From assembly GCA_902786745.1 (NCBI GenBank), contig CADADR010000003.1:124001-188000 (forward strand): a DNA stretch of 64,000 nucleotides. The letters run 5' to 3'. How positions within the stretch are numbered: position 1 is the first letter of the stretch; the number at the start of each line of letters is the position of its first letter. This document shows positions 1-9,045 of the stretch, in pieces. The position numbers and the translations under genes were made by a program. This DNA is from an uncultured Bacteroidia bacterium (GTDB lineage: Bacteria; Bacteroidota; Bacteroidia; Bacteroidales; F082). Under the pieces are notes generated by a model. The model was not told the DNA's origin. It made no database searches and was given only the letters and a program-made list of their open reading frames with translations.

Positions 1-65
1 ACGAAAGCCATGCCCGTTGCCTCGATCTTCACAACACGCTTCTTTGTAACTTTGTTTTTTGCCAT
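1..65 (-). CDS. rpsK: 30S ribosomal protein uS11 (partial, N-terminus only)
   Basis: The first 21 codons of uS11, a 30S platform protein lining the mRNA exit and E-site region, are visible; the rest lies beyond the window edge. The peptide begins MAKNKVTKKRVVKIEATGMA, which matches the lysine-rich start of Bacteroidota uS11. It lies 45 nt downstream of rpsM in the same direction. By family synteny rpsD, rpoA and rplQ would be expected next, outside the window. Confidence 0.9.
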   Translation of the reverse strand, partial: MAKNKVTKKRVVKIEATGMAF

Positions 66-110
66 TTTTTAATTGTGTGGTTTTTAAATTAGATATGATC
101 CAACTACTTA

Positions 111-488
111 TTACTTAGTAGCTTTCTTCTTGTTAGCGACAGTCTTTTTACGGCCCTTACGGGTACGTGCGTTGTTTTTGGTGCTCTGGCCACGAACGGG
201 CAGACCAGCACGATGACGGACACCTCTGTAGCAACCGATATCCATCAAACGCTTAATGTTCATCTGAACTTCACCGCGAAGTTCACCTTCGGTCTTGTAC
301 TGTTCGGCGATAATGTCACGAACGGTCTTCTGCTCATCGTCGGTCCAGTCCTGCACTTTCTTAGCGGGCTCAACACCAGCCTTCTTCAGGATTTCCTTCG
401 ACAGCGACCTGCCAATACCATAAATGTAGGTTAAAGAGATCTCACCGGCTTTGTTGCTCGGGATATCTACACCAGCGATTCTTGCCAT
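111..488 (-). CDS. rpsM: 30S ribosomal protein uS13
   Basis: uS13 (125 aa) sits in the head of the 30S subunit, touches P-site tRNA and forms inter-subunit bridges with 23S rRNA and uL5. The N-terminus [10 protein letters not shown] is the family hallmark. The C-terminal third is rich in Arg, Lys and Asn and ends in a lysine-rich tail that threads toward the decoding centre. The gene lies 36 nt after rpmJ and 45 nt before rpsK, so it is inferred to be co-transcribed from the promoter at 964-971. Confidence 0.97.
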   Translation of the reverse strand: MARIAGVDIPSNKAGEISLTYIYGIGRSLSKEILKKAGVEPAKKVQDWTDDEQKTVRDIIAEQYKTEGELRGEVQMNIKRLMDIGCYRGVRHRAGLPVRGQSTKNNARTRKGRKKTVANKKKATK

Positions 489-524
489 ATTATCTTTTAC
501 TTTAGTTTAAATATTCAACCAAGA

Positions 525-641
525 TTAACCCTGACGCTGATTCTCCTTAGGGTTCTTCTTATTAATCACATACACTCTGCCCTTACGCTTGACGATGATG
601 CAATCGGCAGATCTTTTCTTTACAGATGCTTGAACTTTCAT
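525..641 (-). CDS. rpmJ: 50S ribosomal protein bL36 (zinc-free type)
   Basis: This 38-residue protein begins [20 protein letters not shown] and ends NPKENQRQG, the standard bL36 frame. bL36 binds 23S rRNA near the base of the stalk. Zinc-binding versions have three Cys and one His. Here only one Cys (residue 14) remains and no His is in the ligand position, so it is the 'C-minus' form typical of Bacteroidota. The gene is 24 nt after infA and 36 nt before rpsM. It is too short for ordinary gene-length cut-offs, but its length and both ends match the family. Confidence 0.95.
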   Translation of the reverse strand: MKVQASVKKRSADCIIVKRKGRVYVINKKNPKENQRQG

Positions 642-665
642 TTCAATATTCTTTTGTAGTTTGCG

Positions 666-887
666 TCAATTCTTGTATCTGAAGGTGATACGGCCCTTTG
701 TCAGATCGTAGGGAGACATTTCCAGCTTGACTTTGTCGCCAGGCAGGATCTTGATATAGTGCATACGCATCTTGCCGGAAATCGTGGCAATGATCACCAG
801 ACCGTTCTCCAGCTCGACACGAAACATGGCGTTACCCAATGCTTCCACTACTGTGCCTTCCTGTTCAATCGACATTTGTTTTACCAT
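666..887 (-). CDS. infA: Translation initiation factor IF-1
   Basis: IF-1 (73 aa, family usually 72) is a single OB-fold protein that occupies the 30S A site during initiation and helps IF-2 and IF-3. The conserved blocks [31 protein letters not shown] and [16 protein letters not shown] span the whole length. The start at 887 gives [11 protein letters not shown], close to the family MAKQ start. It is the first gene after the promoter at 964-971 and is separated from secY by 249 nt without a gene. Confidence 0.97.
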   Translation of the reverse strand: MVKQMSIEQEGTVVEALGNAMFRVELENGLVIIATISGKMRMHYIKILPGDKVKLEMSPYDLTKGRITFRYKN

Positions 888-963
888 ATTCTATCCTTTC
901 AAATACTATTTTGTTGTTATTCACTTCAGTCCTTCAACAATTCGGACCCAATTTTTCGGGCTG

Positions 964-971
964 CAAAAGTA
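964..971 (-). promoter_or_regulatory. Promoter -7 box for infA-rpmJ-rpsM-rpsK
   Basis: On the minus strand this reads TACTTTTG followed by CAG, matching the Bacteroidota -7 consensus TAnnTTTG. The expected transcript would start near 957 and have a leader of about 70 nt before infA. No clean -33 TTTG is visible at the usual 19-nt spacing. Confidence 0.6.
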
Positions 972-1051
972 CAAAATCTTTTCCAATTGGAGGAATTTTT
1001 TGTCATTTTTCTTTCTTCCACCCTATTATATCGGTTTTTCCGCCTTTCCTA

Positions 1052-1088
1052 CGGGAAACCTCCGTGGTGATTCAACGAAGGTTTCCCG
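1052..1088 (-). terminator. Hairpin downstream of secY (attenuator or weak terminator)
   Basis: A perfect 10-bp inverted repeat (CGGGAAACCT at 1052-1061 with AGGTTTCCCG at 1079-1088) lies 49 nt past the secY stop. A second, imperfect hairpin with a GCAA loop lies between it and secY at about 1100-1123. No U-run follows directly on the minus strand, so full intrinsic termination is uncertain; 3'-end protection or partial attenuation is equally possible. Confidence 0.4.
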
Positions 1089-1136
1089 ATTGGTTGGCGG
1101 TCCTTGCCGCAAGGGCAAAGGACTGATTTCTTACAA

Positions 1137-2489
1137 TTACATTCTGCCGACACGACCCTTGATACGACCCGTCTTGGTCAGACCATCGTAGTGGTGCATC
1201 AAAAGGTGGCTTTCGATCTGTTGCAAGGTGTCGAGCACAACACCCACAAGAATCAGCAGCGAGGTTCCACCATAGAAGTGGGAGAATCCCGTGGTGACGT
1301 TCATGAGCGAAGCAACGATGGCAGGCATGATGGCGACGATGCCCAGGAAGATGGAACCCGGCAGGGTGATTCTCGACATGATGCTGTCGAGATACTCGGC
1401 CGTCTTCTTACCCGGCTTCACACCAGGAATGAAACCACCGTTCTTCTTGATGTCTTCCGCCATTTGGTTGGTGTTCATCGTAACAGCAGTATAGAAATAC
1501 GTGAAGGCGATGATCAGGAGGAAGAACACCAGGTTGTACCAGAAACCATTGATGTTGGTAAAGGCAGAGGCAAAGCCGGTAAGGCTTTCCGACTGGCTGA
1601 AGCCGGCAATGGTGATAGGCAGGAACATGATAGCCTGGGCGAAGATGATAGGCATAACACCAGCAGCATTCACTTTCAGCGGGATGTACTGGCGGACGCC
1701 ACCGTATTGACGGTTGCCGACAACACGCTTGGCATACTGTACCGGGATCTTACGCGTACCTTGGACGAGGGCGATGGTGCCCACCATCACAAAGAACAGG
1801 ACGATCAGTTCGATGACGAGGATCAAGAGACCCGTGCCGCCCTCATTGAAACGCGTACCGCATTCAGCGGCAAACGCACCGGGAAGACGGGCGATGATAC
1901 CAATCATAATGATCAAGGAGATACCATTACCAATACCCTTGTCGGTGATCTTCTCGCCGAGCCACATGATGAACAGGGTACCGGCGATGAGGAGGACGAC
2001 CGAAGAGATCCAGAAGAAGAGACTCGGATCGTGAACACCATCGAAAGGCGTCACAGCGGTCTTGGGCAACTGGACAAGGACGTTCTTGATGTAACCGGGG
2101 GCCTGGACGACCACGATGAGGACGGTCAGGTAACGCATGATCTGGTTCAGCTTCTTACGGCCGCTTTCACCTTCCTTTTGCAGGCGCTGGAAGTAAGGCA
2201 CTGCCATACCGAGCAATTGGATGATGATGGATGCGGTGATGTAAGGCATGATACCCAAGGCAAAGATGGAAGCATTGCCGAAAGCGCCGCCGGAGAACAT
2301 GTTCAACAGTCCAAGGAGGCCGCCTTCACTGCTTTGTTGCAGAGCCGACAATTGGTTGGGGTCAACGCCAGGGATCACGACAAATGAACCAAAGCGGTAG
2401 ATCAAGATAATGAGGATCGTGTAAAGGATACGCTTACGCAGCTCCTCGATCTTAAAGATATTCCTTATGGTTTCTATCAGTCTTTTCAT
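1137..2489 (-). CDS. secY: Protein translocase channel subunit SecY
   Basis: SecY forms the inner-membrane channel for Sec-dependent export and membrane insertion, together with SecE and SecG. About ten hydrophobic segments run through the 450 residues, after a basic start (MKRLIETIRNIFKIEELRKR) and an early FVVIPGVDPNQL plug-region motif. An in-frame ATG at 2510 exists, but the ATG at 2489 is preferred. It overlaps the rplO stop as ATGA and matches the usual SecY N-terminus, which points to translational coupling. The C-terminus ends KTGRIKGRVGRM. Confidence 0.96.
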   Translation of the reverse strand: MKRLIETIRNIFKIEELRKRILYTILIILIYRFGSFVVIPGVDPNQLSALQQSSEGGLLGLLNMFSGGAFGNASIFALGIMPYITASIIIQLLGMAVPYFQRLQKEGESGRKKLNQIMRYLTVLIVVVQAPGYIKNVLVQLPKTAVTPFDGVHDPSLFFWISSVVLLIAGTLFIMWLGEKITDKGIGNGISLIIMIGIIARLPGAFAAECGTRFNEGGTGLLILVIELIVLFFVMVGTIALVQGTRKIPVQYAKRVVGNRQYGGVRQYIPLKVNAAGVMPIIFAQAIMFLPITIAGFSQSESLTGFASAFTNINGFWYNLVFFLLIIAFTYFYTAVTMNTNQMAEDIKKNGGFIPGVKPGKKTAEYLDSIMSRITLPGSIFLGIVAIMPAIVASLMNVTTGFSHFYGGTSLLILVGVVLDTLQQIESHLLMHHYDGLTKTGRIKGRVGRM

Positions 2490-2938
2490 TGCGCTTCGTA
2501 TTTGTCGCAAGTGCCACCAGCAGCTTCGATGACTTCCTTAGCCTTGGCGGAAAATGCGTGGACCTTAACTTCAACCTTTGCAGTCAATTCACCACGACCC
2601 AGAACCTTAACGAGTTCGTTGTTGTGGGTGATACCGTTTTCGACGAGCACCTCAGGAGTAATCACCGTGATGCCGTTTTCAGCAAGCTTCTGCAGAGTGG
2701 AGAGGTTAACCGGGCAATACTCAACGCGATTCATGTTCTTGAAACCGAACTTAGGAACCAAACGCTGGAGAGGCATTTGACCACCTTGGAAGCCGATCTT
2801 ACGCTTAGCGCCAGAGCGTGCCTGAGCACCCTTGTGACCGCGTGTTGACGTGCCGCCTCTTCCTGAACCTTGGCCACGGCCTAATCTTTTCTTTTCCTTT
2901 GTAGAACCTTTTGCTGGTTTGAGATTACTTAAATCCAT
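2486..2938 (-). CDS. rplO: 50S ribosomal protein uL15
   Basis: uL15 (150 aa) is a late-assembling 50S protein whose extended N-terminus winds through 23S rRNA. The first 50 residues carry the typical Gly/Arg-rich extension (RLGRGQGSGRGGTSTRGHKG). The globular C-terminal domain follows, with the LVPKFGFKNMNRVEY linker. The gene is 29 nt after rpmD, and its stop overlaps the secY start by 4 nt (ATGA). Confidence 0.97.
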   Translation of the reverse strand: MDLSNLKPAKGSTKEKKRLGRGQGSGRGGTSTRGHKGAQARSGAKRKIGFQGGQMPLQRLVPKFGFKNMNRVEYCPVNLSTLQKLAENGITVITPEVLVENGITHNNELVKVLGRGELTAKVEVKVHAFSAKAKEVIEAAGGTCDKYEAQ

Positions 2939-2967
2939 GATAAATGTAGATTAGATAAGTTCAACAA

Positions 2968-3150
2968 TTAGATTTCTTCGATCTTGAGAAGGTGGGCGAT
3001 TTTGTTCACCATACCAGCGACGGACGGGTTGTCCATGTCAACCTCGACCGACTGATGCATCTTTCTCAAATTAAGCGACTTCAAAGTGTCCTTTTGATCT
3101 TGTGGTCTTCCGATGCCACTTCTGACTTGGGTGATTCTTACTTTTTTCAT
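2968..3150 (-). CDS. rpmD: 50S ribosomal protein uL30
   Basis: uL30 (60 aa) is a small 50S protein with a ferredoxin-like fold. It matches the family in length and in the motif [20 protein letters not shown], which contains the conserved IGR and tLk(s)LgL blocks, and it ends [14 protein letters not shown]. It lies 12 nt after rpsE and 29 nt before rplO, the conserved spc-operon position. Confidence 0.96.
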   Translation of the reverse strand: MKKVRITQVRSGIGRPQDQKDTLKSLNLRKMHQSVEVDMDNPSVAGMVNKIAHLLKIEEI

Positions 3151-3162
3151 CTTTCAAAAGTT

Positions 3163-3681
3163 TTATCCGTTAAACACAGTATCCAAATCCACACCTCTCA
3201 ACTGAGCGACGGTATAAGCATCGCGCATCTTGGTGAGCGCATCGAAGGTAGCCTTCACCACCGAGTGGGGGTTGGAGGAGCCCTTCGACTTGGCCATCAC
3301 GTTCTTCACGCCAACGCTCTCGAGGACGGCACGCATGGCACCACCGGCGATGACACCGGTACCAGGAGTAGCGGGTTGGATGTAGACGTAGGCGCCGCTG
3401 TACTTGCCGTACTGCTCGTGAGGCAGCGTGCCGTTCAGAACCGGAACCTTCACCAGGTTCTTCTTGGCGTCATCAACGCCCTTCTGGATGGCAGCGGTGG
3501 CTTCCTTGGCCTTGCCAAGTCCGTAACCGACGACACCATTCTCATTGCCGACGACAACCAGTGCTGCGAAAGTGAAAGTACGACCACCTTTGGTCACCTT
3601 GGTGACGCGGTTGATGCTAACGAGACGTTCCTTGAACTCGATTTCGCTAGACTTTACTCTTTTTACATTAACTTCTGCCAT
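3163..3681 (-). CDS. rpsE: 30S ribosomal protein uS5
   Basis: uS5 (172 aa) lies at the mRNA entry tunnel and helps set decoding accuracy and helicase activity. The N-terminal S5 domain (about residues 13-76) contains [20 protein letters not shown] and the glycine-rich [17 protein letters not shown] loop. The C-terminal domain has the [19 protein letters not shown] block. It sits 5 nt after rplR, so translation is probably coupled. Confidence 0.97.
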   Translation of the reverse strand: MAEVNVKRVKSSEIEFKERLVSINRVTKVTKGGRTFTFAALVVVGNENGVVGYGLGKAKEATAAIQKGVDDAKKNLVKVPVLNGTLPHEQYGKYSGAYVYIQPATPGTGVIAGGAMRAVLESVGVKNVMAKSKGSSNPHSVVKATFDALTKMRDAYTVAQLRGVDLDTVFNG

Positions 3682-3686
3682 GACAA

Positions 3687-4043
3687 TTAGAATTTTAATC
3701 CTCCATTACGAGCTGCGTCGGCCAGCGACTTCACTCTACCGTGATACAAATAACCATTACGATCGAACACGACGGTGTCGATGCCGGCGGCCTTGGCCTT
3801 CTCGGCGATCAGGGCACCCACCTTGGCGGCCTGTTCGGTCTTCGTGATCTTTTCATTTTCGATGCCGTTCTCGCGGGAACTGGCGGCAGCCAGAGTCTTG
3901 CCGACTTCGTCGTCAATCAGCTGCACATAGATTTGCTTGTTGCTTCTGAAGACAGACATGCGCGGACGCTGGGCAGTACCAGAAATCTTCTTTCTGATGC
4001 TCTTCTTAATAAACTGTCTTCTCTCTTCTTTAGTTTTTGCCAT
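3687..4043 (-). CDS. rplR: 50S ribosomal protein uL18
   Basis: uL18 (118 aa) binds 5S rRNA and anchors it in the central protuberance. The basic start ([20 protein letters not shown]) and the family blocks [34 protein letters not shown] and [22 protein letters not shown] are all present. The length matches the family. It lies 31 nt after rplF and 5 nt before rpsE. Confidence 0.97.
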   Translation of the reverse strand: MAKTKEERRQFIKKSIRKKISGTAQRPRMSVFRSNKQIYVQLIDDEVGKTLAAASSRENGIENEKITKTEQAAKVGALIAEKAKAAGIDTVVFDRNGYLYHGRVKSLADAARNGGLKF

Positions 4044-4074
4044 TTTCTTACTTTTCTTACTGAGGTATTAATCT

Positions 4075-4626
4075 TTACTTACCAGCAGCTTTACCTGCCT
4101 TACGTCTCAGGACTTCGCCTTCGAACTTGATACCCTTACCCTTATAAGGTTCAGGCTTACGCATCGAGCGGATCTTTGCGGCCACCTGACCAAGAAGTTG
4201 TTTGTCATATGAACGCATCTTCAGAATGGGGTTCTTACCTCTTTCGTTGATGGTTTCAATCTTGATCTCCGGAGGCATCTCCATGAAAATGTTGTGGGAG
4301 AAGCCCAGAGCCATTTCGAGGATTTGTCCCTTGGCCTCGGCCTTGTAACCGACACCGACAAATTCCTGAACAGTTTCAAAGCCTTCGCTCACGCCCTTGA
4401 TCATGTTGGCGACGAGGGCGCGGTAGAGACCATGCTTCGAACCAGCCTCAACAGCGGCCTCGTTCGGCTTCACATGGACCTGGTCGCCTTCGACCTCGAT
4501 GATCACGTGGTCGTAGTACTTCTGCGAAAGCTCACCCAATTTACCTTTAACTGTGATGACACCGTCTTTGATGTCGACTGTAACGCCAGCGGGGATGGCG
4601 ATAGGCAATTTACCAATTCTTGACAT
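4075..4626 (-). CDS. rplF: 50S ribosomal protein uL6
   Basis: uL6 (183 aa) has two similar alpha/beta domains and binds near the sarcin-ricin loop, where it supports EF-G function. The start MSRIGKLPIAIPAGVTVDI and the C-terminal signature RKPEPYKGKGIKFEGE are both diagnostic. It lies 18 nt after rpsH and 31 nt before rplR. Confidence 0.97.
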   Translation of the reverse strand: MSRIGKLPIAIPAGVTVDIKDGVITVKGKLGELSQKYYDHVIIEVEGDQVHVKPNEAAVEAGSKHGLYRALVANMIKGVSEGFETVQEFVGVGYKAEAKGQILEMALGFSHNIFMEMPPEIKIETINERGKNPILKMRSYDKQLLGQVAAKIRSMRKPEPYKGKGIKFEGEVLRRKAGKAAGK

Positions 4627-4644
4627 ACTTTCTATCTCCTATTA

Positions 4645-5049
4645 TTAGCTAACGTAACAAATCACTTCACCGCCGATGTGGAGCTTGCGGGCTTCCTTGT
4701 CGGTCATCACACCCTGCGAGGTGGAGATGATGGCGATACCGAGGCCATTCATCACGCGAGGCAGGTTTTCACTATCAGCATACCTTCTCAGGCCAGGACG
4801 CGAGACGCGGTCGATGGTCGTGATGGCAGGCAGCTTGGTCACAGGATGGTACTTAAGAGCGATCTTAATGACATTCTGCGATTTCTTTTCACCTTCTTCG
4901 AACTTGTAGTTGAGGATGTAGCCCTTCTCGAAGAGGATCTTCGTGATGGCCTTCTTCATGTTCGAAGCGGGGATTTCAACGATTCTATGCTTGGCATTAT
5001 TCGCATTGCGGATGCGAGTCAGATAATCTGCTATAGGGTCTGTATTCAT
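4645..5049 (-). CDS. rpsH: 30S ribosomal protein uS8
   Basis: uS8 (134 aa) binds helix 21 of 16S rRNA and, in E. coli, represses the spc operon. I use the ATG at 5049 ([20 protein letters not shown]) because the family starts at this [10 protein letters not shown] block. An in-frame ATG nine codons upstream would run into rpsN. The C-terminal [20 protein letters not shown] signature is intact. The gap to rpsN is 20 nt. Whether uS8 autoregulates here cannot be told from the sequence. Confidence 0.96.
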   Translation of the reverse strand: MNTDPIADYLTRIRNANNAKHRIVEIPASNMKKAITKILFEKGYILNYKFEEGEKKSQNVIKIALKYHPVTKLPAITTIDRVSRPGLRRYADSENLPRVMNGLGIAIISTSQGVMTDKEARKLHIGGEVICYVS

Positions 5050-5069
5050 CTTTCTAAGTCTTAAATAGT

Positions 5070-5339
5070 TTACCAACTAGCTTTCTTTACGCCCGGGATC
5101 AAGCCTTTGAGGGCCATCTCACGGAAATCAATACGCGAAATGCCAAACTGGCGCATATAGCCTTTCGGACGACCGCTGAGCTTGCAACGGTTGTGCAGGC
5201 GGATGGGGCACGAGTTCTTCGGCAGTTTCTGGAGGCCTTCGTAATCGCCGGCAGCCTTCAGGGCAGCACGTTTCTCAGCATATTTCGCGACCATCTTTGC
5301 TCTCTTGCGCTCACGCGCTTTCATTGATTCTTTAGCCAT
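5070..5339 (-). CDS. rpsN: 30S ribosomal protein uS14 (zinc-free type)
   Basis: uS14 (89 aa) lies in the 30S head beside uS3 and uS10. It is the long form without the paired CxxC zinc ligands, as shown by the region [20 protein letters not shown] with only isolated Cys residues. The conserved end [27 protein letters not shown] is complete. It lies 3 nt after rplE and 20 nt before rpsH. Confidence 0.96.
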   Translation of the reverse strand: MAKESMKARERKRAKMVAKYAEKRAALKAAGDYEGLQKLPKNSCPIRLHNRCKLSGRPKGYMRQFGISRIDFREMALKGLIPGVKKASW

Positions 5340-5342
5340 AGT

Positions 5343-5900
5343 TTACTTGTTTTGATTTTTAAAGGGAAGACCAAAATGTTTCAACAAAGCCAATGCCTCT
5401 TGGTCGGTCTTGGCTGAAGTGACGAAGGTGATGTTCATACCGTTCATCTTAACCACCTTTTCGATGTCGATTTCGGGGAAGATGATCTGCTCGGTGATAC
5501 CGAAGCTATAGTTGCCACGGCCGTCGAAGCCTTTGTCGCTGATACCCCTGAAGTCACGCACACGCGGGAGAGCCACGCAGACAAGGCGCTCGAGAAACTC
5601 GTACATCTTGTCGCCGCGCAGCGTCACGTGAACGCCGATCGGGTTGCCACGACGCAGTTTGAAGTTACTGACGTCGTGCTTGGAAATGGTCGGTACGGCT
5701 TTCTGACCGGTGATTGCGGACATTTCCTCAATACCGTAGTCGATCAGTTTCTTATCGGCCAAAGCTGCGCCGATGCCCTGATTGAGTGAAATTTTCAGAA
5801 GCCGTGGAACCTGCATCACGCTCTTGTAGTGGAATTCTTCCATCAATGCAGGCACGATTTCACTCTTGTATTGTCCTCTAAGTCTGGGTTGATAGTTCAT
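5343..5900 (-). CDS. rplE: 50S ribosomal protein uL5
   Basis: uL5 (185 aa) binds 5S rRNA in the central protuberance and contacts P-site tRNA and uS13 across the subunit interface. Family blocks include [34 protein letters not shown] and [20 protein letters not shown] near residues 115-135. It lies 2 nt after rplX and 3 nt before rpsN, the tightest stretch of the operon. Confidence 0.97.
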   Translation of the reverse strand: MNYQPRLRGQYKSEIVPALMEEFHYKSVMQVPRLLKISLNQGIGAALADKKLIDYGIEEMSAITGQKAVPTISKHDVSNFKLRRGNPIGVHVTLRGDKMYEFLERLVCVALPRVRDFRGISDKGFDGRGNYSFGITEQIIFPEIDIEKVVKMNGMNITFVTSAKTDQEALALLKHFGLPFKNQNK

Positions 5901-5902
5901 AG

Positions 5903-6220
5903 TTACTTAATGATTTCACCTGTTTTCTTTGAATAACGGACCAATTTGCCGTTCTCATCTTTCTTACGCCCAATCCTCGAGGGTTTGCCGTTCTTATCGA
6001 CCACCATGAGGTTGGAGATGTGGATAGGGGCTTCCTGCTTAACGATGCCACCTTGGGGGTGTTCGGCGTTGGGGCGGGTGTGCTTAGAGATGATTCTAAC
6101 GCCTTCGACGATAGCTCTGTTGTTCTTCACATCGACCCTCAAAATCTTGCCTTGCTTGCCTTTGTCATTGCCTGAAAGGACCAGTACGGTGTCGCCTTTC
6201 TTTACATGTAATTTACTCAT
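5903..6220 (-). CDS. rplX: 50S ribosomal protein uL24
   Basis: uL24 (105 aa) is an early assembly initiator of the 50S subunit with an N-terminal KOW motif ([20 protein letters not shown]). It continues with [20 protein letters not shown] and a shorter C-terminal zinc-free region, as is usual for bacteria. It lies 24 nt after rplN and 2 nt before rplE. Confidence 0.97.
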   Translation of the reverse strand: MSKLHVKKGDTVLVLSGNDKGKQGKILRVDVKNNRAIVEGVRIISKHTRPNAEHPQGGIVKQEAPIHISNLMVVDKNGKPSRIGRKKDENGKLVRYSKKTGEIIK

Positions 6221-6244
6221 TTTCTTTCGTTTTTAAAGTTAGAA

Positions 6245-6613
6245 TTACAGCACTTCCGGAGCGAGCGAAACTATTTTCATGAACTGCTTTTCACGCAACT
6301 CTCTGGCCACTGGCCCGAAGATACGGGTGCCGATGAGTTCACCGGCTTGGTTCAGCAGCACGCAAGCATTGTCATCGAAGCGGATGTAGGAACCGTCGGC
6401 ACGACGGGTTTCCTTCTTGGTGCGGACTACGACTGCCTTCGAGACGGTACCTTTCTTCACGTTACCGCTCGGGATGGCGCTTTTCACGGTGACGACGATG
6501 ATGTCGCCCGTGTGGGCGTAACGCTTCTTGGTTCCACCCAACACTCTGATGCAGAGGACTTCCTTTGCACCGCTATTGTCAGCTACTGCGAGTCTGGTTT
6601 CCTGTTGTATCAT
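6245..6613 (-). CDS. rplN: 50S ribosomal protein uL14
   Basis: uL14 (122 aa) is a conserved 50S protein at the subunit interface and the docking site of the silencing factor RsfS, whose gene is also in this window at 58416-58793. The start [19 protein letters not shown] and the signatures [16 protein letters not shown] and [20 protein letters not shown] are intact. Only 1 nt separates it from the rpsQ stop. Confidence 0.97.
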   Translation of the reverse strand: MIQQETRLAVADNSGAKEVLCIRVLGGTKKRYAHTGDIIVVTVKSAIPSGNVKKGTVSKAVVVRTKKETRRADGSYIRFDDNACVLLNQAGELIGTRIFGPVARELREKQFMKIVSLAPEVL

Positions 6614-6614
6614 A

Positions 6615-6869
6615 TTACTTAGCCCTTTCGATAATTTCTACTAGTCTCCAACATTTTCTCTTACTCAGCGGACGAGTTTCCATAATGCGCACGGTATCAC
6701 CGATGTTGCACTCTTCTTTCTCGTCATGAGCCATAAAACGGCTGGTTTTCTTGATAAACTTGCCGTAAATCGGGTGCTTCTCACGACGCTCGATCTCCAC
6801 GACGATGGATTTCTGCATCTTGTTGCTGACGACCACGCCGATTCTTTCTTTTCTAAGATTTCTTTCCAT
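6615..6869 (-). CDS. rpsQ: 30S ribosomal protein uS17
   Basis: uS17 (84 aa) is a primary 16S rRNA binder with an OB fold. Conserved blocks are [36 protein letters not shown] and the C-terminal [20 protein letters not shown]. It lies 18 nt after rpmC and 1 nt before rplN. Confidence 0.97.
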   Translation of the reverse strand: MERNLRKERIGVVVSNKMQKSIVVEIERREKHPIYGKFIKKTSRFMAHDEKEECNIGDTVRIMETRPLSKRKCWRLVEIIERAK

Positions 6870-6887
6870 TGTATCTGCGTCGTTTAA

Positions 6888-7091
6888 TTATTTATTACCT
6901 TCAAGTTCACGTCTTCTCAATTCGGTCAGATAACGGGCAATGTTCTTGCGAGTTTCACGGATCTGATTGGGATTGTCGAGCGGCGAAACGGCGTGGTTAA
7001 GTCTCATCTTCACCAGCTGCTCGCGAGCCTGGTCCAAACGGTCGTTCAGGTCGGCAGTGCTCATCTCTCTGATTGCTTCTTGCTTTTTCAT
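6888..7091 (-). CDS. rpmC: 50S ribosomal protein uL29
   Basis: uL29 (67 aa) is a two-helix hairpin at the polypeptide exit tunnel beside uL23, near the docking site of trigger factor and SRP. The sequence keeps the LNDRLDQAREQLVKMRLNHA helix and the IRETRKNIARYLTELRRREL helix. It lies 17 nt after rplP and 18 nt before rpsQ. Confidence 0.96.
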   Translation of the reverse strand: MKKQEAIREMSTADLNDRLDQAREQLVKMRLNHAVSPLDNPNQIRETRKNIARYLTELRRRELEGNK

Positions 7092-7108
7092 TGTCTATAT
7101 CCTCCAAA

Positions 7109-7528
7109 TTATTCGACGTAATCTCTTCTAACAACAAACTTCGTGGTGACGGGCAGCTTTTGGGCGGCCAGGCGGAGAGCCTCTTTGGCGATGGCCAACG
7201 GCACACCCTCGGCTTCAAACAGCATGTGACCCGGGGTAACACGAGCTACAAAGTATTCGGGATCACCCTTACCTTTACCCATACGGACGTCCAAAGGCTT
7301 CTTGGTGATGGGTTTGTCGGGGAAGATGCGGATCCAGATTTGGCCTTCACGCTTCATGTAACGGGTGACGGCCTGACGGGCGGCCTCAATCTGACGGGCA
7401 GTAATCAAAGCCTCTTCCAGTGTCTTGATTCCAAAAGAGCCGAAAGCAAGTTCATGGCCGCGGTGGGCGTTACCTTTCATCTTGCCTTTCTGTGGCCTTC
7501 TGTATTTTTGTCTTTTAGGTTGTAACAT
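7109..7528 (-). CDS. rplP: 50S ribosomal protein uL16
   Basis: uL16 (139 aa) reaches toward the peptidyl-transferase centre and A-site tRNA and joins late in 50S assembly. The start [19 protein letters not shown] and the signature [16 protein letters not shown] are diagnostic, followed by [20 protein letters not shown]. It lies 30 nt after rpsC and 17 nt before rpmC. Confidence 0.97.
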   Translation of the reverse strand: MLQPKRQKYRRPQKGKMKGNAHRGHELAFGSFGIKTLEEALITARQIEAARQAVTRYMKREGQIWIRIFPDKPITKKPLDVRMGKGKGDPEYFVARVTPGHMLFEAEGVPLAIAKEALRLAAQKLPVTTKFVVRRDYVE

Positions 7529-7558
7529 ATTCAGTCAACTTTTAAAGATTAAACACGA

Positions 7559-8293
7559 TCATTTACGTTTGCCTTCACCACCACGGCGGGGACCACGTCC
7601 GGCAGGACGCGGGGCACCACCCTGCTTCTTCGCAGGAGCGTTGACAGAGGTGGGCACCAGCTCGGGCTTGCCATAAATTTCACCTTTACAGATCCACACC
7701 TTAATGCCGAGACGGCCATAAGAGGTATGGGCTTCCACCAAGGAGTAGTCGATGTCGGCGCGCAGCGTGTGCAGCGGGATACGACCTTCCTTGTACGACT
7801 CGGAACGTGCGATTTCGGCACCTCCGACACGACCCGAAATCAAGATCTTGATGCCTTCGGCACCCATTCTCATGGTACCGAACGAAGCGGTCTTGATGGC
7901 GCGGCGATACGACACGCGGCCTTCAATCTGCTTGGCAATAGTGCTTGCCACGATGTAAGCGTCAAGCTCAGGTCTCTTGATCTCGTTGATGTTGATTTGG
8001 ATTTCCTTGCCGGTGAGCTTCACCAGTTCTTTCTTCAGCTTGTCGACTTCTTCGCCACCCTTGCCGATGATCATACCCGGGCGAGCGGTGAAGATGGTGA
8101 CAGTGACATACTTCAAGGAACGTTCGATGGCGATCTTTGAGATGCCGGCTTTGCCGAGACGGGCGTTCAGATACTTGCGGATCTTATCGTCCTCAACGAG
8201 CTTAGCCGAAAAGTCTTTTCCGCCAAACCAATTGGAGTCCCATCCTTTGATGACTCCCAGTCTAAGACCTATAGGATTAGTTTTTTGTCCCAT
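7559..8293 (-). CDS. rpsC: 30S ribosomal protein uS3
   Basis: uS3 (244 aa) lines the mRNA entry tunnel with uS4 and uS5 and contributes to mRNA unwinding. It has the N-terminal block [20 protein letters not shown], a type II KH domain with its GxxG loop ([12 protein letters not shown], about residues 77-88), and the C-terminal S3 domain ([20 protein letters not shown]). The last 25 residues form a Gly/Arg/Lys-rich tail. It lies 24 nt after rplV. Confidence 0.97.
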   Translation of the reverse strand: MGQKTNPIGLRLGVIKGWDSNWFGGKDFSAKLVEDDKIRKYLNARLGKAGISKIAIERSLKYVTVTIFTARPGMIIGKGGEEVDKLKKELVKLTGKEIQININEIKRPELDAYIVASTIAKQIEGRVSYRRAIKTASFGTMRMGAEGIKILISGRVGGAEIARSESYKEGRIPLHTLRADIDYSLVEAHTSYGRLGIKVWICKGEIYGKPELVPTSVNAPAKKQGGAPRPAGRGPRRGGEGKRK

Positions 8294-8317
8294 TATTTAA
8301 ATCTTTTTATTCTCCAA

Positions 8318-8725
8318 TTATTCTTCGTTAGCAATTCTGCTGTCCACAATGATCGTAACGTGGTTCGAGCGCTTGCGGATGTGGAAAGCACGTCCGTGAG
8401 GGGCGGCTTGGATACGCTTCAGCGTACGGCCTTCGTCGACCCAGATCTCTTTCACGTAAAGGTTGCTGTCTTCAACGCGTTTGCCTTCATTCTTGGCTTC
8501 CCAGTTGGCGATGGCCGAACGGAGCAGCTTGTAAATCGGCTTGGCGGCGTCCTTAGTCGAGTATTGCAACGAGTGCAGTGCCAACTCCACCTTTTGACCT
8601 CTGATCATGTCGGCCACAAGGCGCATTTTGTAGGGTGATGTCGGGGTATCGTTCAGATGAGCGATGGCGACATTCTTGCGAGCTTCCTTAATTGCTTCTG
8701 CTCTATTATGCTTTCTTGCTCCCAT
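8318..8725 (-). CDS. rplV: 50S ribosomal protein uL22
   Basis: uL22 (135 aa) has a beta-hairpin that lines the exit tunnel near the macrolide site. Conserved blocks are SPYKMRLVADMIRGQKVELA near the N-terminus, and VDEGRTLKRIQAAPHGRAFH with IRKRSNHVTIIV near the C-terminus. The hairpin looks normal, with no insertion of the kind known for macrolide resistance. It lies 15 nt after rpsS. Confidence 0.96.
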   Translation of the reverse strand: MGARKHNRAEAIKEARKNVAIAHLNDTPTSPYKMRLVADMIRGQKVELALHSLQYSTKDAAKPIYKLLRSAIANWEAKNEGKRVEDSNLYVKEIWVDEGRTLKRIQAAPHGRAFHIRKRSNHVTIIVDSRIANEE

Positions 8726-8740
8726 TGTTAGCTCCTTTCA

Positions 8741-9019
8741 TTATTTGTTACCTTTATCTTTACTACCGGCATGACCTCTGAAGATACGGGTCGGAGCGAA
8801 CTCGCCCAGCTTGTGGCCAACCATGTTCTCAGTCACGTAGACAGGGATGAACTTGTTGCCATTGTGGACGGCGATCGTTTGACCGACGAAATCAGGAGAA
8901 ATCATCGATGCTCTTGACCAGGTCTTGATGACGGTCTTCTTGCCGCTTTGTACATTTTCCATCACTCTCTGTTGGAGTTTGTAGTGGATATACGGGCCTT
9001 TCTTTAATGATCTACTCAT
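8741..9019 (-). CDS. rpsS: 30S ribosomal protein uS19
   Basis: uS19 (92 aa) forms a head complex with uS13 and contacts A- and P-site tRNAs. The start [19 protein letters not shown] and the family signature [20 protein letters not shown] are complete. It lies 26 nt after rplB and 15 nt before rplV. Confidence 0.97.
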   Translation of the reverse strand: MSRSLKKGPYIHYKLQQRVMENVQSGKKTVIKTWSRASMISPDFVGQTIAVHNGNKFIPVYVTENMVGHKLGEFAPTRIFRGHAGSKDKGNK

Positions 9020-9045
9020 AGTATTATGCGATTTTCCTGATTAAA

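Noticed and set aside
1104..2387. Open frame antisense to secY
   Set aside because: Composition is rich in His, Asp, Arg and Thr, typical of reverse-strand reading of a membrane protein gene; secY is certain on the other strand.
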